Of a stretch of 35,120 bases of DNA, positions 8,079 to 16,474 are shown in pieces. The notes under the pieces were generated by a model. The model was not told the DNA's origin and did not search any database. It worked only from the letters and a program-made list of their open reading frames with translations. This DNA comes from Firmicutes bacterium CAG:646 (lineage in GTDB: Bacteria > Bacillota > Clostridia > Lachnospirales > Lachnospiraceae): contig HF995389.1 in the NCBI GenBank assembly GCA_000432335.1, positions 33,668 to 68,787 on the forward strand, read 5' to 3'. The position numbers and the translations under genes were made by a program. Every line of letters begins with the position of its first letter. Positions within the stretch are counted from its first letter, which is position 1.

Positions 8079-9818
8079 TCAGGCAGGCGCAAACTGGCTC
8101 TCATACAGTTTCGCATAAAACCCTTTTTTCGCCAGCAGTTCCTCGTGCCGCCCTGTTTCTATGATTTTTCCATCCCGCATAACCAGAATCACATCCGCCT
8201 CCTTGATGGTCGAAAGACGATGCGCCACAATAAAGCTTGTCCGCCCTTCCATCAGTTTCAAAAATGCCTTCTGTATCCTGCTCTCGGTCATAGTATCTAT
8301 AGAGGACGTAGCCTCATCCAGAATCAGCACCGGCGGCCGCATCAACATCACCCGGGCAATACACAACAACTGTTTCTGTCCCTGAGAGATATTTCCCCCA
8401 TCCTCGCCGATCACAGTATCATAGCCTTTTGGCAGCCTTTTGATAAAGCTGTGGGCGTACGCCTGTTTTGCTGCCTCCACCACTTCTTCCCGGGATGTGT
8501 CCGGCTTTCCATACGCAATATTTTCAAAAATCGTACCTGTTTTCAGCCATGTTTCCTGAAGCACCATTCCGTAACCGGCTCTCAGACTCTCCCGGGTAAT
8601 CTGCTCCACGGAAGTTCCGTCCACCAGCAATTTTCCCTGGTCAATATCGTAAAACCGCATCAGTAAATTGATGATTGTTGTCTTCCCGCAGCCTGTCGGT
8701 CCCACGATTGCCACCCGCTCGCCCGGTCTTACTTTAAGATTCATGTCTTTGATCAGCTCTGTCTCAGGCACATAAGAAAAATCCACATGTTCAAAAGAGA
8801 TTTCTCCCCGAACCTGCGTCAGAACTTTCGCATTCGGCGCATCGGCAGCCACCGGCTTTTCCTCCAAAAGCTGAAAAATTCTTCCCGCACAGGCCAACGC
8901 ATTCTGCAATTCCGTAATCACTCCTGAAATTTCATTGAACGGTTTGGTATACTGATTGGCATAATTCAGAAAACTACTCAGCTGTCCCACGGTAATCCTT
9001 CCATTCATCACCGAAAACGCCCCGAAAATTCCAACTCCTGTATAAACCAGCCCATTGACAAAACGGGTAGCCGGATTTGTGATGGAAGAAAAAAAGGTAG
9101 CTTTCAGTCCACAGTCCTGCAGTCGCTCATTGATCCCATCAAATTTCTGCTGGGCTTCCTCCTCATAGGAAAATGCTTTTACTGTTTTCTGATTTCCCAC
9201 CATCTCTTCCATCAGAGAAGTCATTTGCCCTCTTGTCTCCGACTGCAGTTTAAACATCTGATACGTTCTTTTCGCGATAAAATTCGCCACAAAGAAAGAA
9301 ACCGGCGTGAGCAGCACCACAATCAGCGTAATCTTCCCATCAAGAGAAATCATAAATCCCAGTGTTCCCAGAATCGTCATCACACCAGAAAATAACTGGG
9401 TAAATCCCATAAGAAGTCCGTCTGAAAACTGATCCACATCGGTAGAAATGCGGCTGATGGTATCTCCCGGCTGATGACTGTCCATATAGCTCACCGGAAG
9501 GATCTCCAGATGATTAAACGTCTGCACCCGCAGATCATGGACAATGCGATACGTCATTTTATTCGTCATAAGACTCATAAACCACTGCGCCAGTGCGGAA
9601 ATCCCCGTTACCACCGCAAGCTGCAGCAAAATCTTCCACAGCCCTAAAAAGTTTACCAGCCCCTTATCCACAATAAAATCCACGCCCTCCCCAATCAGAA
9701 TAGGGGTATACAGCGTAGCCGCCACCGTCAGCGCTGCAAACAGCAAAATTCCTGCCACAAGACCACTATATGGACGAATCAGCCGCAGCACCCGACGAAT
9801 AATTTCTTTATTTCTCAT
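8079..9818 (-). CDS. ABC exporter half-transporter with the catalytic ATPase motifs (heterodimer subunit B)
   Basis: A 579-residue fusion of six membrane helices (about residues 15-310) and an ATPase domain, as in LmrCD, BmrCD or TM287/288-type multidrug exporters. The ATPase domain shows Walker A GPTGCGKTT (373-381), Walker B LILDEATSS with catalytic Glu502, and the switch His533 (VAHRLST). Its signature is non-canonical, ISQGQ at 477-481 instead of LSGGQ. The partner upstream has the mirror-image defect, so the two should make one full and one degenerate ATP site. The ATG overlaps the partner's stop by four bases and has GAGGAGG ten bases upstream. The substrate cannot be read from sequence. 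Confidence 0.93.
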   Translation of the reverse strand: MRNKEIIRRVLRLIRPYSGLVAGILLFAALTVAATLYTPILIGEGVDFIVDKGLVNFLGLWKILLQLAVVTGISALAQWFMSLMTNKMTYRIVHDLRVQTFNHLEILPVSYMDSHQPGDTISRISTDVDQFSDGLLMGFTQLFSGVMTILGTLGFMISLDGKITLIVVLLTPVSFFVANFIAKRTYQMFKLQSETRGQMTSLMEEMVGNQKTVKAFSYEEEAQQKFDGINERLQDCGLKATFFSSITNPATRFVNGLVYTGVGIFGAFSVMNGRITVGQLSSFLNYANQYTKPFNEISGVITELQNALACAGRIFQLLEEKPVAADAPNAKVLTQVRGEISFEHVDFSYVPETELIKDMNLKVRPGERVAIVGPTGCGKTTIINLLMRFYDIDQGKLLVDGTSVEQITRESLRAGYGMVLQETWLKTGTIFENIAYGKPDTSREEVVEAAKQAYAHSFIKRLPKGYDTVIGEDGGNISQGQKQLLCIARVMLMRPPVLILDEATSSIDTMTESRIQKAFLKLMEGRTSFIVAHRLSTIKEADVILVMRDGKIIETGRHEELLAKKGFYAKLYESQFAPA

Positions 9819-11551
9819 AATCCCGCAGCCTCCTCTCTGGAAAATTGCGACAGACAGATCTCTCGATATACCGAACAGCTCTGCAGCAATTCTTTATGAG
9901 TTCCGCAGCCTGCCAGCCGTCCATCATCCAATACCAGAATCTTATCGGCATTTTTGACTGCTGACGCTCTCTGAGAAACGATCAGAACCGTAGTATCTGC
10001 CGTTCCCCGGCGCAGCGCCTTTCGAAGCGCCGCATCTGTGGCAAAGTCAAGGGCAGACGCGCTGTCATCCAAAATCAAAATCTCTGGATTTCCCACCAGC
10101 GCCCGGGCAATCGTCAATCTCTGCCTCTGGCCTCCGGAAAAATTCCTTCCACCGGTTTCTACCCTCGCGTCCAGACCGCCCGATTTCTTCTCCACCACTT
10201 CTTTTCCCTGAGCAATTTCCAGAGCCTTCCATAGCTCCTCATCGGTACTTTCTTTCTTTCTCCAGCAGAGATTTTCCCGAATCGTCCCCTGAAAAAGCAC
10301 TGCTTTCTGCGGCACGATCCCGAACTTTTCCCGCAGCCCCTGGAAAGAATACTCCCGCACATTCTGTCCGTCCACCAGAATCTGTCCCTGCTGCGCATCA
10401 TAAAACCGGGGAATTAAGTTCATAAGGGTAGATTTTCCCGAACCGGTACCACCGATAACGCCCACCGTCTCACCTGCCTCCACAGTAAAACTGATATCCT
10501 CCAAAGAAGCTTCCTGCGCTCCTCCGTAGGAAAAGGTCACATGATCAAACACGATTTTCGGCTGTTTTTCATCTGTCCGCCCTTCTGTTTTTTCTCCCTC
10601 TTCCATAGAAGGAGTCACCGCAAATACCTCGTTGACCCGGGCAGCGCAGGCTACCGCTTTCGTGATGGTCACGATCAGATTTGCCAGCGCCACCAACGCC
10701 ACCAAAATCTGATTCATATAATTTACCAGCGCTACAACTTCACCCTGAGTGATGGCTCCCGCCTGTACCTGCCAGCCTCCTGCCCAGAGAATCGCTATAA
10801 TTGCCAGATTGATCAGAACAAAAGTTACCGGATTCATGAGTGCGGAAATCTTTCCTGCATATAATTGCATATTTTTTAAATTGTCACTATTTTCCAGAAA
10901 ATCTTTTTTTTCATCTTCCTGGCGGGAAAAAGCCCGCACCACTCTGGCTCCCACATAATTTTCCCGGGTAATACGCACAATCCCATCCAGAAAATTCTGC
11001 GCTTTCTTATAGATTGGAATCGTCAGACGGATAATCAGAAAGATAGCCAGTCCTATCAGCGGCACTGCCACAAGAAAGATCACCGTCAGCTTCGCACTGA
11101 TGGTAAACGCCATAGTCACTGCGCCAACCACCAGAAAGGGAGAGCGCAGGAAAAGGCGGAGCACCATGTTCACACCGGTCTGTACCTGATTAATATCACT
11201 GGTCATTCGGGTAACCAGAGTGGGCGTTCCCACAAGATCCAATTCCTGATAGGACAGACGGTTTATATGGCGATACATGGAAGCTCTAAGTTCTGTTCCA
11301 AATCCCAGCGCCGCTTTCGCCGCAAAATACTGTGCCGTTAGCGAGCATACGAGCCCCAATACGCCCAATGCCACCATCAGCCCACACATTTTCCATATAT
11401 ACGTCTGATCGGAATTTTTGATTCCCACATCAATGATCTTTGCCATGACAAGAGGAACCAAAAGTTCAAAACTGGCTTCCAGCATTTTAAACAACGGGGC
11501 AATGATACTTTCTTTTTTATAATTTTTCAGATATTTCAGCAGATTCTTCAC
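9815..11551 (-). CDS. ABC exporter half-transporter with degenerate ATPase site (heterodimer subunit A)
   Basis: A 578-residue ABC exporter half-molecule with six predicted membrane helices followed by an ATPase domain. Walker A is GGTGSGKST (367-375) and the signature FSGGQ (471-475) is normal. Walker B reads LILDDSAS, with Asp496 in place of the catalytic Glu. The switch histidine is Gln527 (IVSQRAS). This is the known pattern of the regulatory half of heterodimeric exporters. I keep the GTG start at 11551 because the first residues (MKNLLKYLKNYKKESIIAPLFKML) match the family's usual beginning and AGGAGA lies 11 bases upstream. That start sits 35 bases inside the end of malQ. Confidence 0.93.
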   Translation of the reverse strand: MKNLLKYLKNYKKESIIAPLFKMLEASFELLVPLVMAKIIDVGIKNSDQTYIWKMCGLMVALGVLGLVCSLTAQYFAAKAALGFGTELRASMYRHINRLSYQELDLVGTPTLVTRMTSDINQVQTGVNMVLRLFLRSPFLVVGAVTMAFTISAKLTVIFLVAVPLIGLAIFLIIRLTIPIYKKAQNFLDGIVRITRENYVGARVVRAFSRQEDEKKDFLENSDNLKNMQLYAGKISALMNPVTFVLINLAIIAILWAGGWQVQAGAITQGEVVALVNYMNQILVALVALANLIVTITKAVACAARVNEVFAVTPSMEEGEKTEGRTDEKQPKIVFDHVTFSYGGAQEASLEDISFTVEAGETVGVIGGTGSGKSTLMNLIPRFYDAQQGQILVDGQNVREYSFQGLREKFGIVPQKAVLFQGTIRENLCWRKKESTDEELWKALEIAQGKEVVEKKSGGLDARVETGGRNFSGGQRQRLTIARALVGNPEILILDDSASALDFATDAALRKALRRGTADTTVLIVSQRASAVKNADKILVLDDGRLAGCGTHKELLQSCSVYREICLSQFSREEAAGL

Positions 11552-13076
11552 TTTCCAGATTCTCTCCTGTCTCAGCTTCTACATTTTCTTCCGGAACTTG
11601 GAGCGTTCTCTGGAAAGTATCGGTAAGCCAGCGAAGTCTTCCTATGATATCTTCCCGGAAATCTCCCTTCTCCATTCTCCACTTCCAGTTATTTCCCAGC
11701 GTGGATGGATGATTCATCCGTCCCTCATTTCCGCAGCACAGAAGATCCCACATCGGAATCACTGCAAGATCCGCCACACTGGCTTCTGCTGCCCGAATAA
11801 AGTCCCAGGAAATATCTTCCCACGGCCGGTCATAATTATTCAGATACGCCTTGGAAAACTCCCGCACCCAATCCGGCATGGTATAATACCAGGATTTTGT
11901 CGTATCATTATCATGGGTTCCCGTATACACCACACAATTTCTTGCATAATGATGGGGCAGATAAAAATTGGAAGGACCGGAGTCAAAGGCAAACTGCAGC
12001 ACCTTCATTCCCGGATAACCGCTTTCCTCCAAAAGATCAAACACCCGATCATCCAAAGTGCCCAGATCCTCTGCGATCACATCCATCTCACCCAATTCTT
12101 TTTCCATCGCCCGAAAAAGTTCTATACCGGGACCTGGCTCCCAATGCCCATGTTCCGCCGTATCATCTGCGGCCGGAATAGAGTAATAATCAGAAAATCC
12201 TCGAAAATGATCAATTCTCACGGTATCATACAACTCAAAGCTTCTTCTCATACGGCGTATCCACCAACGATATCCACTCTGTTTATGGTATTTCCAGTCA
12301 TACAGAGGATTTCCCCACAACTGCCCCGTCTCTGAAAAAGCGTCCGGTGGACAGCCCGCTACCGCTTTGGGAACACACGCCTCATCCATCTGGAACAATT
12401 TGGGATTTGCCCAGGCATCTGCGCTGTCGATCGCCACATAAATAGGAAGATCTCCGATAATGGTGATTCCCTGCTGGTTGGCGTAAGCTTTGATCTTTTT
12501 CCACTGTCTGTCAAATTCATACTGGACAAAACGATAAAACTGGATCTCTTTCTCCAATTTACTCTGCATCTCTTTCATGGTCTTATCGTCTCTCGTCCGC
12601 AGGTTCTCACTCCAGCCTGTCCACAAAGCGCCCTGCTGATCATTTTTGATTGCCATGAAAAGACAATAATCTTCCAGCCAGTCCGCTTCCTTTTTCACAA
12701 ACGCCTGAAATTCTTCATTCTCCTCAAAACGCTCAAATGCCTGATGCAGAACCTTAAACCGGGACATATACATCTTCTCATAATCCACATACCGCTGGCT
12801 TCCGCCCCAGTCGCAGCACTCACACTCTTCCCGTTTCAAAAGTCCCTCTTCGATCAACGTTTCCAGATCGATAAAATACGGATTTCCTGCAAAAGTTGAA
12901 AAAGGCTGGTACGGAGAATCTCCATAACCCGTAGGTCCAAGAGGCAGTACCTGCCATTTGGACTGACCGGCTTTCACTAATTGATCGATAAAGTCATAGG
13001 CATCCCTGGAAAAACATCCAATCCCATATCTGGATGGCAGGGATGAAATCGGAAGTAATACACCACTCGCTCTCAT
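11517..13076 (-). CDS. malQ: 4-alpha-glucanotransferase (amylomaltase, GH77)
   Basis: Transfers alpha-1,4-glucan segments between maltodextrins in the cytosol, for maltose/maltodextrin use or glycogen turnover. Using the ATG at 13076 the protein has 519 residues. The GH77 catalytic residues are Asp289 (VRIDHFRGF), Glu336 (IAEDLG) and Asp389 (THDND). The N-terminus (MRASGVLLPISSLPSRYGIG) is the standard opening. GGAGG lies eight bases before this ATG and overlaps an upstream GTG at 13091, so the longer form is unlikely. A weak TTGAAA-17-TAAGGT may drive it. The C-terminal acidic tail overlaps the first ABC exporter gene by 35 bases. No other maltose genes are nearby. Confidence 0.95.
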   Translation of the reverse strand: MRASGVLLPISSLPSRYGIGCFSRDAYDFIDQLVKAGQSKWQVLPLGPTGYGDSPYQPFSTFAGNPYFIDLETLIEEGLLKREECECCDWGGSQRYVDYEKMYMSRFKVLHQAFERFEENEEFQAFVKKEADWLEDYCLFMAIKNDQQGALWTGWSENLRTRDDKTMKEMQSKLEKEIQFYRFVQYEFDRQWKKIKAYANQQGITIIGDLPIYVAIDSADAWANPKLFQMDEACVPKAVAGCPPDAFSETGQLWGNPLYDWKYHKQSGYRWWIRRMRRSFELYDTVRIDHFRGFSDYYSIPAADDTAEHGHWEPGPGIELFRAMEKELGEMDVIAEDLGTLDDRVFDLLEESGYPGMKVLQFAFDSGPSNFYLPHHYARNCVVYTGTHDNDTTKSWYYTMPDWVREFSKAYLNNYDRPWEDISWDFIRAAEASVADLAVIPMWDLLCCGNEGRMNHPSTLGNNWKWRMEKGDFREDIIGRLRWLTDTFQRTLQVPEENVEAETGENLESEESAEISEKL

Positions 13077-13179
13077 ATAAACGTCCTCCACAATAAAAAT
13101 TCACTTTATTTACCTTAACACAGACATTATCTCATTTCAAGAATGGAGAAAATTTTTTAAATTTTTTTCAAAAAAAGTG

Positions 13180-13208
13180 TTGACTTTTTTTACACACCGT
13201 ATTATAAT
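13180..13208 (+). promoter_or_regulatory. Promoter of the tRNA-Arg gene
   Basis: TTGACT (13180-13185), 17 bases, then a perfect TATAAT (13203-13208), ending 39 bases before the tRNA. It is divergent from malQ. Confidence 0.85.
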
Positions 13209-13247
13209 TCATTTTGTTGTGAGGCACGAATGATTGTTTCACAAGAT

Positions 13248-13321
13248 GTGCGCTTAGCTCAGCTGGATAGAGCGTTTGGCTACGGACCAAAAGGTCGGGA
13301 GTTCGAATCTTCTAGCGCACG
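13248..13321 (+). tRNA. tRNA-Arg, anticodon ACG
   Basis: A 74-base cloverleaf: acceptor GTGCGCT/AGCGCAC with discriminator G, D-stem GCTC/GAGC, anticodon stem TTTGG/CCAAA with loop CTACGGA (anticodon ACG, read as ICG after deamination), and T-stem GGGAG/CTTCT (two G-U pairs) with loop TTCGAAT. No CCA is encoded. It has its own promoter and terminator. Confidence 0.95.
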
Positions 13322-13325
13322 CTGA

Positions 13326-13355
13326 AAGCACCTGTTAATTGCAGGTGCTTTTTTG
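13326..13355 (+). terminator. Rho-independent terminator of tRNA-Arg
   Basis: AAGCACCTG, a six-base loop, then CAGGTGCTT followed by a T-tract. A second small hairpin, GGGATC-tttc-GATCCC at 13364-13379, lies between it and the end of the AraC gene. Confidence 0.9.
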
Positions 13356-13385
13356 TATTGTCCGGGATCTTTCGATCCCCTTTTC

Positions 13386-14369
13386 CTACAGACGAATCTG
13401 CTGTTCTCCCCGGTATCGTTCCCGATACTCATTTGGCGTCATTTCATACCGCTCACGAAATTTCCGGTAAAAATAGCTGTTATTTTCATACCCCACGGCT
13501 GCCACCACATCATTGACGGGAAGTTCTGTTTCCATCAAAAGCTCTACGGCTTTCCGAAATCTTCTTCTCTGCAATAATTCCTTATAAGTATGTCCCGTAT
13601 TCTGCCGGATCAGCCTGCTCATCCCTGAAATACTCTGATTCAGCATATCACATAATTCCGTCAGCGTACCCTCTTTATAATTTTCATCAATATACTTTAA
13701 TGTAGTCATAATCATCATATTTTTATACTGATTCGGCGTACTCTCTTTCAAGGACCGCACCGAATTTAACAAATGCAGAAATACCAGTCCCATAGTATGC
13801 TGGTTGATCTGATCTTCATTTCCCTGCTTGTCTGCCAGAGAAATAATCATATTTTCCATGAGATTTTGAATCTGGAGATGTTCTGCTACCTGAAAATACA
13901 GATATTGGCTGATCCCGTTCTTATCTTTCAACGTATTAACCAGAAAATCTGCCAATACATTATTCTTTTCGATCATCGAAAATGCAACATCGAAAAATTC
14001 TGGAAGGACAATGAAATTGATAGCGAGATCCTCTTCCCCCGTGGGTAAAATCTCATGCTCTACATATTGATTCAAAAAGAGAAGCTCACCCTGCCGCACT
14101 GTCACCTGTTCCTCATTGATCACATGCGTTACAGAACCCTGACATACATAAAATACTTCTATATAATTATGTCCATGACGTGGAAAATGCACAAAGCGAG
14201 TGTGAGGACGTACGGTAATCAGTTTCCCCTGCTGCAGCAGTTTTGCACTCTCTACAGTAAAATGCTTTCTGCTGGTATAAATTCCCCGCTGTACATCCTT
14301 TTTCCCCTCCAGCACCCTCTGCTCTTCTTCCGTGATCGGTCGCAAAAAATCCAGTATTTCTTTCCGCAT
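13386..14369 (-). CDS. AraC family transcriptional regulator with N-terminal cupin domain
   Basis: A 327-residue sugar-sensing type regulator. Residues about 50-145 form a cupin (FPRHGHNYIEVFYVCQGS, then GELLFLNQYVEHEI), the usual ligand pocket. Residues about 225-325 form the two-helix-turn-helix AraC DNA-binding domain (LCDMLNQSISGMSRLIRQNTG; ELPVNDVVAAVGYENNSYFYRKF; MTPNEYRERYR). The ATG at 14369 has GGGAGG ten bases upstream, and the gene has its own promoter at 14428-14456. Neither neighbour is a sugar operon, so the regulated genes are not evident. malQ lies downstream on the same strand but beyond the tRNA-Arg unit. Confidence 0.93.
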   Translation of the reverse strand: MRKEILDFLRPITEEEQRVLEGKKDVQRGIYTSRKHFTVESAKLLQQGKLITVRPHTRFVHFPRHGHNYIEVFYVCQGSVTHVINEEQVTVRQGELLFLNQYVEHEILPTGEEDLAINFIVLPEFFDVAFSMIEKNNVLADFLVNTLKDKNGISQYLYFQVAEHLQIQNLMENMIISLADKQGNEDQINQHTMGLVFLHLLNSVRSLKESTPNQYKNMMIMTTLKYIDENYKEGTLTELCDMLNQSISGMSRLIRQNTGHTYKELLQRRRFRKAVELLMETELPVNDVVAAVGYENNSYFYRKFRERYEMTPNEYRERYRGEQQIRL

Positions 14370-14427
14370 GTTACATTCACCTCCCGTTTTCCCTAAGCCT
14401 CCATGATGCCGTCAGACTTACAGAACC

Positions 14428-14456
14428 ATCATACCATACTCCCCTCTCGCTGCCAA
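14428..14456 (-). promoter_or_regulatory. Promoter of the AraC-type regulator
   Basis: On the minus strand, TTGGCA (14451-14456), 17 bases, TATGAT (14428-14433). It lies between the hairpin repeat and the gene. Confidence 0.7.
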
Positions 14457-14474
14457 TATTCCTTCTAATACAAA

Positions 14475-14623
14475 GAAACTGCCGCCTTACGTGTTTACAG
14501 AACATATTGATATATTTTTAGCGAATTTGTCGAGCACATCTTTGAGACTTCAGGCTCAAAGTGAGCGAAGACTGAGCATAAAATGTATCAATATTTCGAA
14601 TATCCACCTAATGCGACAGCTCC
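14475..14623. repeat. About 150-bp long-hairpin element, copy 2
   Basis: The core at 14520-14584 is almost identical to copy 1 (7961-8025): I see two differences over about 65 bases. The inner stem 14500-14518 with 14580-14598 is kept, though with a few mismatches. The outer arms (14475-14493 and 14605-14623) pair less well than in copy 1, though the right arm AGCTGTCGC-like sequence is recognisable in reverse complement. It follows the stop of the Na+/phosphate cotransporter by six bases and precedes the AraC-type gene, both on the minus strand. Confidence 0.75.
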
Positions 14624-14628
14624 TGTCA

Positions 14629-16272
14629 CTATTTACTTACTTTTCCCATTCCCATTTCCTGACCGATATTCAGGATATGATCTCCGATTCGTTCGAAGTC
14701 AGTCAACAATTCAGAATAAATAATGCAGCCTTCTTCTGAGCAGGTACCTCTCTGCATTCTCTCCAGCTGACGACGTCTGTAATCCTCTGTCATATCGTCG
14801 ATCGCCTGCTCGATTCTTTCGATTGCACTCATACTCTGCTCATCGTTCAGTTTCATCTTGCTAAGCGTATCCAGAGCCTCCTGACAGATTTCCTGCATCT
14901 CATCCAGTTCCACCTGAACTTCTCTTGAAAAGGTGATTCCCTGTTTTTCAATCATCTTCGTGTATTCGCAGATGTTCATGGCATGATCCCCGATTCGTTC
15001 CAGATTGCCGCATACCTTAAACAATGCACTGATATACTGGGAATCATCCGGGTTACTTTCTGTTACCAGAACCTTAGATATATACTTGGATATCTCTTTA
15101 TTCAGATAATCAATATAGTCTTCTCTCTCTCTGACTTCTTCCAGAAGAACTGTATTTCCACTTTTTACGGCTTCAAAACTCTTTGTCACATTTTCTCTTG
15201 CCATCACCAGCATACGATTCAACTCATTTTTAATACCGGTAAGAGCGATAGCGGAAGTACCGATCTGAGCATCTCTTTTCTGTTCCATAGGATGGATAAA
15301 CTCCAGATGCATCGTTCCCAGTTCCTCTTCCTCTTTTCTTTCCGGAAGAATTCTCGTTGCCAGAGTTGCCAGCATATTGCCAAACGGCAGCAAAAGCAAC
15401 GTAGTTACCACATTAAACAGGGTATGCATATTAGCGATCTGCGCCGGCGCATTTCCCGGTGTAAAGCTTTCCACCCAGGTAGTAAGCGGAAGGAAAATGC
15501 ATACCAGAGTAAATATCGTCGTACCGATCACATTGAACATTAAGTGGATGATGGTGGTACGTTTTGCATTTCTGCTGGTTCCGATAGATGCCAGAACTGC
15601 TGTAATACAAGTTCCGATATTCTGACCGAACAGTACGAAAACTGCGCTGTCCAGACCAATCAGACCACTGGCTGCCAATGCCTGTAAAATACCGACAGAA
15701 GCGGACGAAGACTGGATAATAGCAGTGAAAACCATACCAGCCAAAATCCCCAGTACCGGATTGGAGAATCGTGTCATAAGAGAAATAAATGCTTCAGACT
15801 CTCTCAGCGGCATCATGGAAGAACTCATCATTCCCATACCAATAAACAGAACACCCAGACCGGCAACGATCAGCCCGATATGATGCACCTTTTTCTTCTT
15901 GGTAAACATGATCAATGCCACGCCGGCAAATGCCAGAAGCGGCGCCACTTCTCCAATATCCAGAGCAATCAGCTGACCGGTTATGGTGGTACCGATATTA
16001 GCTCCCATGATGATCCACACTGCCTGACGCAAAGTCATCATTCCCGAGTTTACAAAGCCGACTACCATGACCGTAGTAGCGGAAGAGGACTGAATCACTG
16101 CGGTGATTCCTGCTCCCACTAAAACACCAAGAAAACGATTAGCCGTAAGCTTCTCCAAAATCTGTTTCATACGGTTTCCCGCTGCCGCCTCCAGACCATT
16201 GCTCATCATCTGCATTCCGTACAGAAACAGGGCAAGACCTCCCAAAAGGCTGAAAAAATCTGTGATTTTCAT
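14629..16272 (-). CDS. Na+/phosphate cotransporter with C-terminal PhoU-like domain (NptA/YjbB type)
   Basis: A 547-residue inner-membrane protein that moves inorganic phosphate with sodium. The first 320 residues hold the twin Na/Pi-cotransporter repeats, each with the hallmark QSSSA motif (61-65 and 187-191) and a GxNIGT turn (GANIGTT at 90-96; GQNIGTC at 216-222). Residues about 340-540 are a soluble helical PhoU-like domain with repeated LERIGDHAMNI and FERIGDHILNI segments, a regulatory or metal-binding module in this family. GGAGG lies six bases before the ATG. A strong promoter and a run of three Pho-box-like hexamers lie upstream, fitting phosphate control. Direction of transport (uptake or efflux) is not settled by sequence. 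Confidence 0.93.
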   Translation of the reverse strand: MKITDFFSLLGGLALFLYGMQMMSNGLEAAAGNRMKQILEKLTANRFLGVLVGAGITAVIQSSSATTVMVVGFVNSGMMTLRQAVWIIMGANIGTTITGQLIALDIGEVAPLLAFAGVALIMFTKKKKVHHIGLIVAGLGVLFIGMGMMSSSMMPLRESEAFISLMTRFSNPVLGILAGMVFTAIIQSSSASVGILQALAASGLIGLDSAVFVLFGQNIGTCITAVLASIGTSRNAKRTTIIHLMFNVIGTTIFTLVCIFLPLTTWVESFTPGNAPAQIANMHTLFNVVTTLLLLPFGNMLATLATRILPERKEEEELGTMHLEFIHPMEQKRDAQIGTSAIALTGIKNELNRMLVMARENVTKSFEAVKSGNTVLLEEVREREDYIDYLNKEISKYISKVLVTESNPDDSQYISALFKVCGNLERIGDHAMNICEYTKMIEKQGITFSREVQVELDEMQEICQEALDTLSKMKLNDEQSMSAIERIEQAIDDMTEDYRRRQLERMQRGTCSEEGCIIYSELLTDFERIGDHILNIGQEMGMGKVSK

Positions 16273-16328
16273 ATACTTCCTCCGATGTTTTCAAATACTT
16301 TTTACTTTTTCTTAATCATTCCCTTACA

Positions 16329-16357
16329 TTTATAACTGTTCAAAATAAATTATGCAA
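16329..16357 (-). promoter_or_regulatory. Promoter of the Na+/phosphate cotransporter gene
   Basis: On the minus strand, TTGCAT (16352-16357), 17 bases, TATAAA (16329-16334). The leader is about 55 bases long. Confidence 0.75.
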
Positions 16358-16373
16358 GCCATTATACAGAGAT

Positions 16374-16399
16374 TTAACCAATTTTACATTGATTTAACA
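16374..16399 (+). promoter_or_regulatory. Possible PhoP box: three hexamers at exact 10-bp spacing
   Basis: TTAACC (16374), TTACAT (16384) and TTAACA (16394) are each separated by four bases. Gram-positive PhoP sites are repeats of TTAACA-like hexamers spaced about one helical turn apart. The site lies between the two divergent promoters, 16 bases from the cotransporter -35 and 13 bases from the YitT-gene -35. The region is AT-rich, so chance cannot be excluded. Confidence 0.4.
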
Positions 16400-16412
16400 A
16401 ATTTCCGCCGCC

Positions 16413-16441
16413 TTGCATATTTCCCCAAATTCAGCTATAAT
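16413..16441 (+). promoter_or_regulatory. Promoter of the YitT-family gene
   Basis: TTGCAT (16413-16418), 17 bases, TATAAT (16436-16441), ending 33 bases before the ATG. Confidence 0.8.
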
Positions 16442-16474
16442 AACAGTATTGTTTCACACGAAAAAGGAGGATTT

